Source: Dysgonamonadaceae bacterium (GTDB taxonomy: Bacteria > Bacteroidota > Bacteroidia > Bacteroidales > Azobacteroidaceae). From it: a stretch of DNA of 36,764 bases. This document shows positions 36,467-36,764 of the stretch, piece by piece; positions within the stretch are counted from its first letter, which is position 1, and each line of letters starts with the position of its first letter. Made by a program: the position numbers and the translations under genes. The stretch is from positions 1-36,764 of the forward strand of contig JAIRYM010000113.1 of assembly GCA_031267615.1 (NCBI GenBank). Direction: 5' to 3'. The notes under the pieces are model-generated. The model did not search any database and was not told the DNA's origin. It worked only from the letters and a program-made list of their open reading frames with translations.

Positions 36467-36764
36467 TCATTCCTCATCCACCACACAGCGCACTGCATAG
36501 CCGTAACTGCGAAGGGTGTTGAGCTTGCTAGCGTCACCGCTGTGGAAGGTCAAGTACCAGCAGTAACTATCATCGGCGGAAGAACTACTCCAGTAGGAGC
36601 CGAAGAAACCGGAACTGTAGAGCGAACCATTGCTGTAGATACGAAAACCGCCTGCGGGCGCAAAAAGGCTGGCGCCGGAAGCGGGATTGGTATACAGGAT
36701 ACCGATGTAAGCAGCGTCTTTAGTATCCTTACTGACGGCGGAATTTCCGTTACTGTTGTTAGAG
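36467..36764 (-). CDS. FISUMP-domain protein, C-terminal part only (runs off the right edge)
   Basis: Translating the minus strand from the window edge gives 98 codons ending in TGA at 36469-36467; with no start in the window it is missing from the ORF track. The sequence has the pattern of the Fibrobacter succinogenes major paralogous (FISUMP, TIGR02145/Fib_succ_major) domain: AAYIGILY, then FAPAGGFRIYSNGSLYSSG, SYWSSSSADDSYCWYLTF and GYAVRCV near the end. Such proteins are usually secreted and multi-copy. The last ~55 codons are nearly all NNC or NNT at the places where relatives carry runs of Asn, which is how a variable region of a diversity-generating retroelement looks. The rest of the protein is outside the window. 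Confidence 0.85.
   Translation of the reverse strand, partial: SNNSNGNSAVSKDTKDAAYIGILYTNPASGASLFAPAGGFRIYSNGSLYSSGFFGSYWSSSSADDSYCWYLTFHSGDASKLNTLRSYGYAVRCVVDEE

Noticed and set aside
36295-36537. 80-aa minus-strand ORF
   Set aside because: It overlaps both the FISUMP end and the ftsK start in another frame and matches nothing.
36467-36764. Claim of a complete DGR system in this window
   Set aside because: Only a candidate variable region is present; no reverse transcriptase ORF or template repeat was found in any frame.

Overview
The window looks like a chromosomal segment of an anaerobic member of the Bacteroidia (order Bacteroidales most likely). The evidence is Bacteroidetes-type promoters (TTTG-N19/20-TAnnTTTG, complete or nearly complete ahead of yebC, rpsJ, metY and a small secreted-protein gene), almost no Shine-Dalgarno sequences, families largely confined to this phylum (DUF4494, DUF4294, DUF2027-Smr, BatE-like), and ribosomal proteins very close to those I remember from Bacteroides. 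No rRNA, tRNA, CRISPR array, integrase or intact insertion sequence was seen.

Layout. (1) 1-3.7 kb, minus strand: a secreted-protein gene cut by the window edge, a long leader with 17 copies of TATGG and a terminator-like hairpin, then rhaT and rhaA (L-rhamnose uptake and isomerisation) and a small exported protein. (2) 3.7-6.2 kb, minus: lipoprotein / BatE-like TPR-SH3 protein / pyrH. (3) 6.3-14.1 kb, plus: yebC, then rpsJ-rplC-rplD-rplW-rplB-rpsS-rplV-rpsC-rplP-rpmC-rpsQ-rplN-rplX-rplE-rpsN. The cluster stops after rpsN at a strong terminator, where rpsH-rplF-rplR-rpsE would normally follow. (4) 14.3-18.6 kb, plus: metY, a CYTH protein, an HD phosphohydrolase, an aminotransferase and a TrmH-type methyltransferase. 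(5) 18.7-30.4 kb, minus: prfA-pyrF-smr, then a long co-directional run, GH2 glycosidase / ThuA-DUF1080 / DUF4494 / yggS / CPBP protease / proS / DUF4294 / ruvB. (6) 30.5-31.7 kb, plus: a phosphopantetheinyl transferase and ruvA. (7) 31.7-36.8 kb, minus: ftsK-acyl-CoA ligase-queH, and at the right edge the 3' end of a FISUMP-domain gene.

Most of the window is housekeeping: translation (ribosomal proteins, prfA, proS), pyrimidine synthesis (pyrH, pyrF), DNA repair and segregation (ruvA, ruvB, ftsK), PLP enzymes and PLP homeostasis. Sugar use is represented by rhamnose genes and by a secreted GH2 / ThuA-DUF1080 pair.

The two accessory-looking genes lie at the edges, and neither is in the ORF track because each lacks a start or a stop inside the window. 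The right-edge FISUMP C-terminus is the most promising lead. Its last ~55 codons are almost all NNC/NNT at positions that are Asn-rich in relatives, the pattern expected of a variable region written by a diversity-generating retroelement. No reverse transcriptase or template repeat lies in the window, so this remains a hypothesis. Start codons were moved from the ORF-track positions for several genes (batE-like, lipoprotein, yebC, rplD, HD protein, ruvB, DUF4294, proS, PPTase, ftsK), with reasons in each entry.
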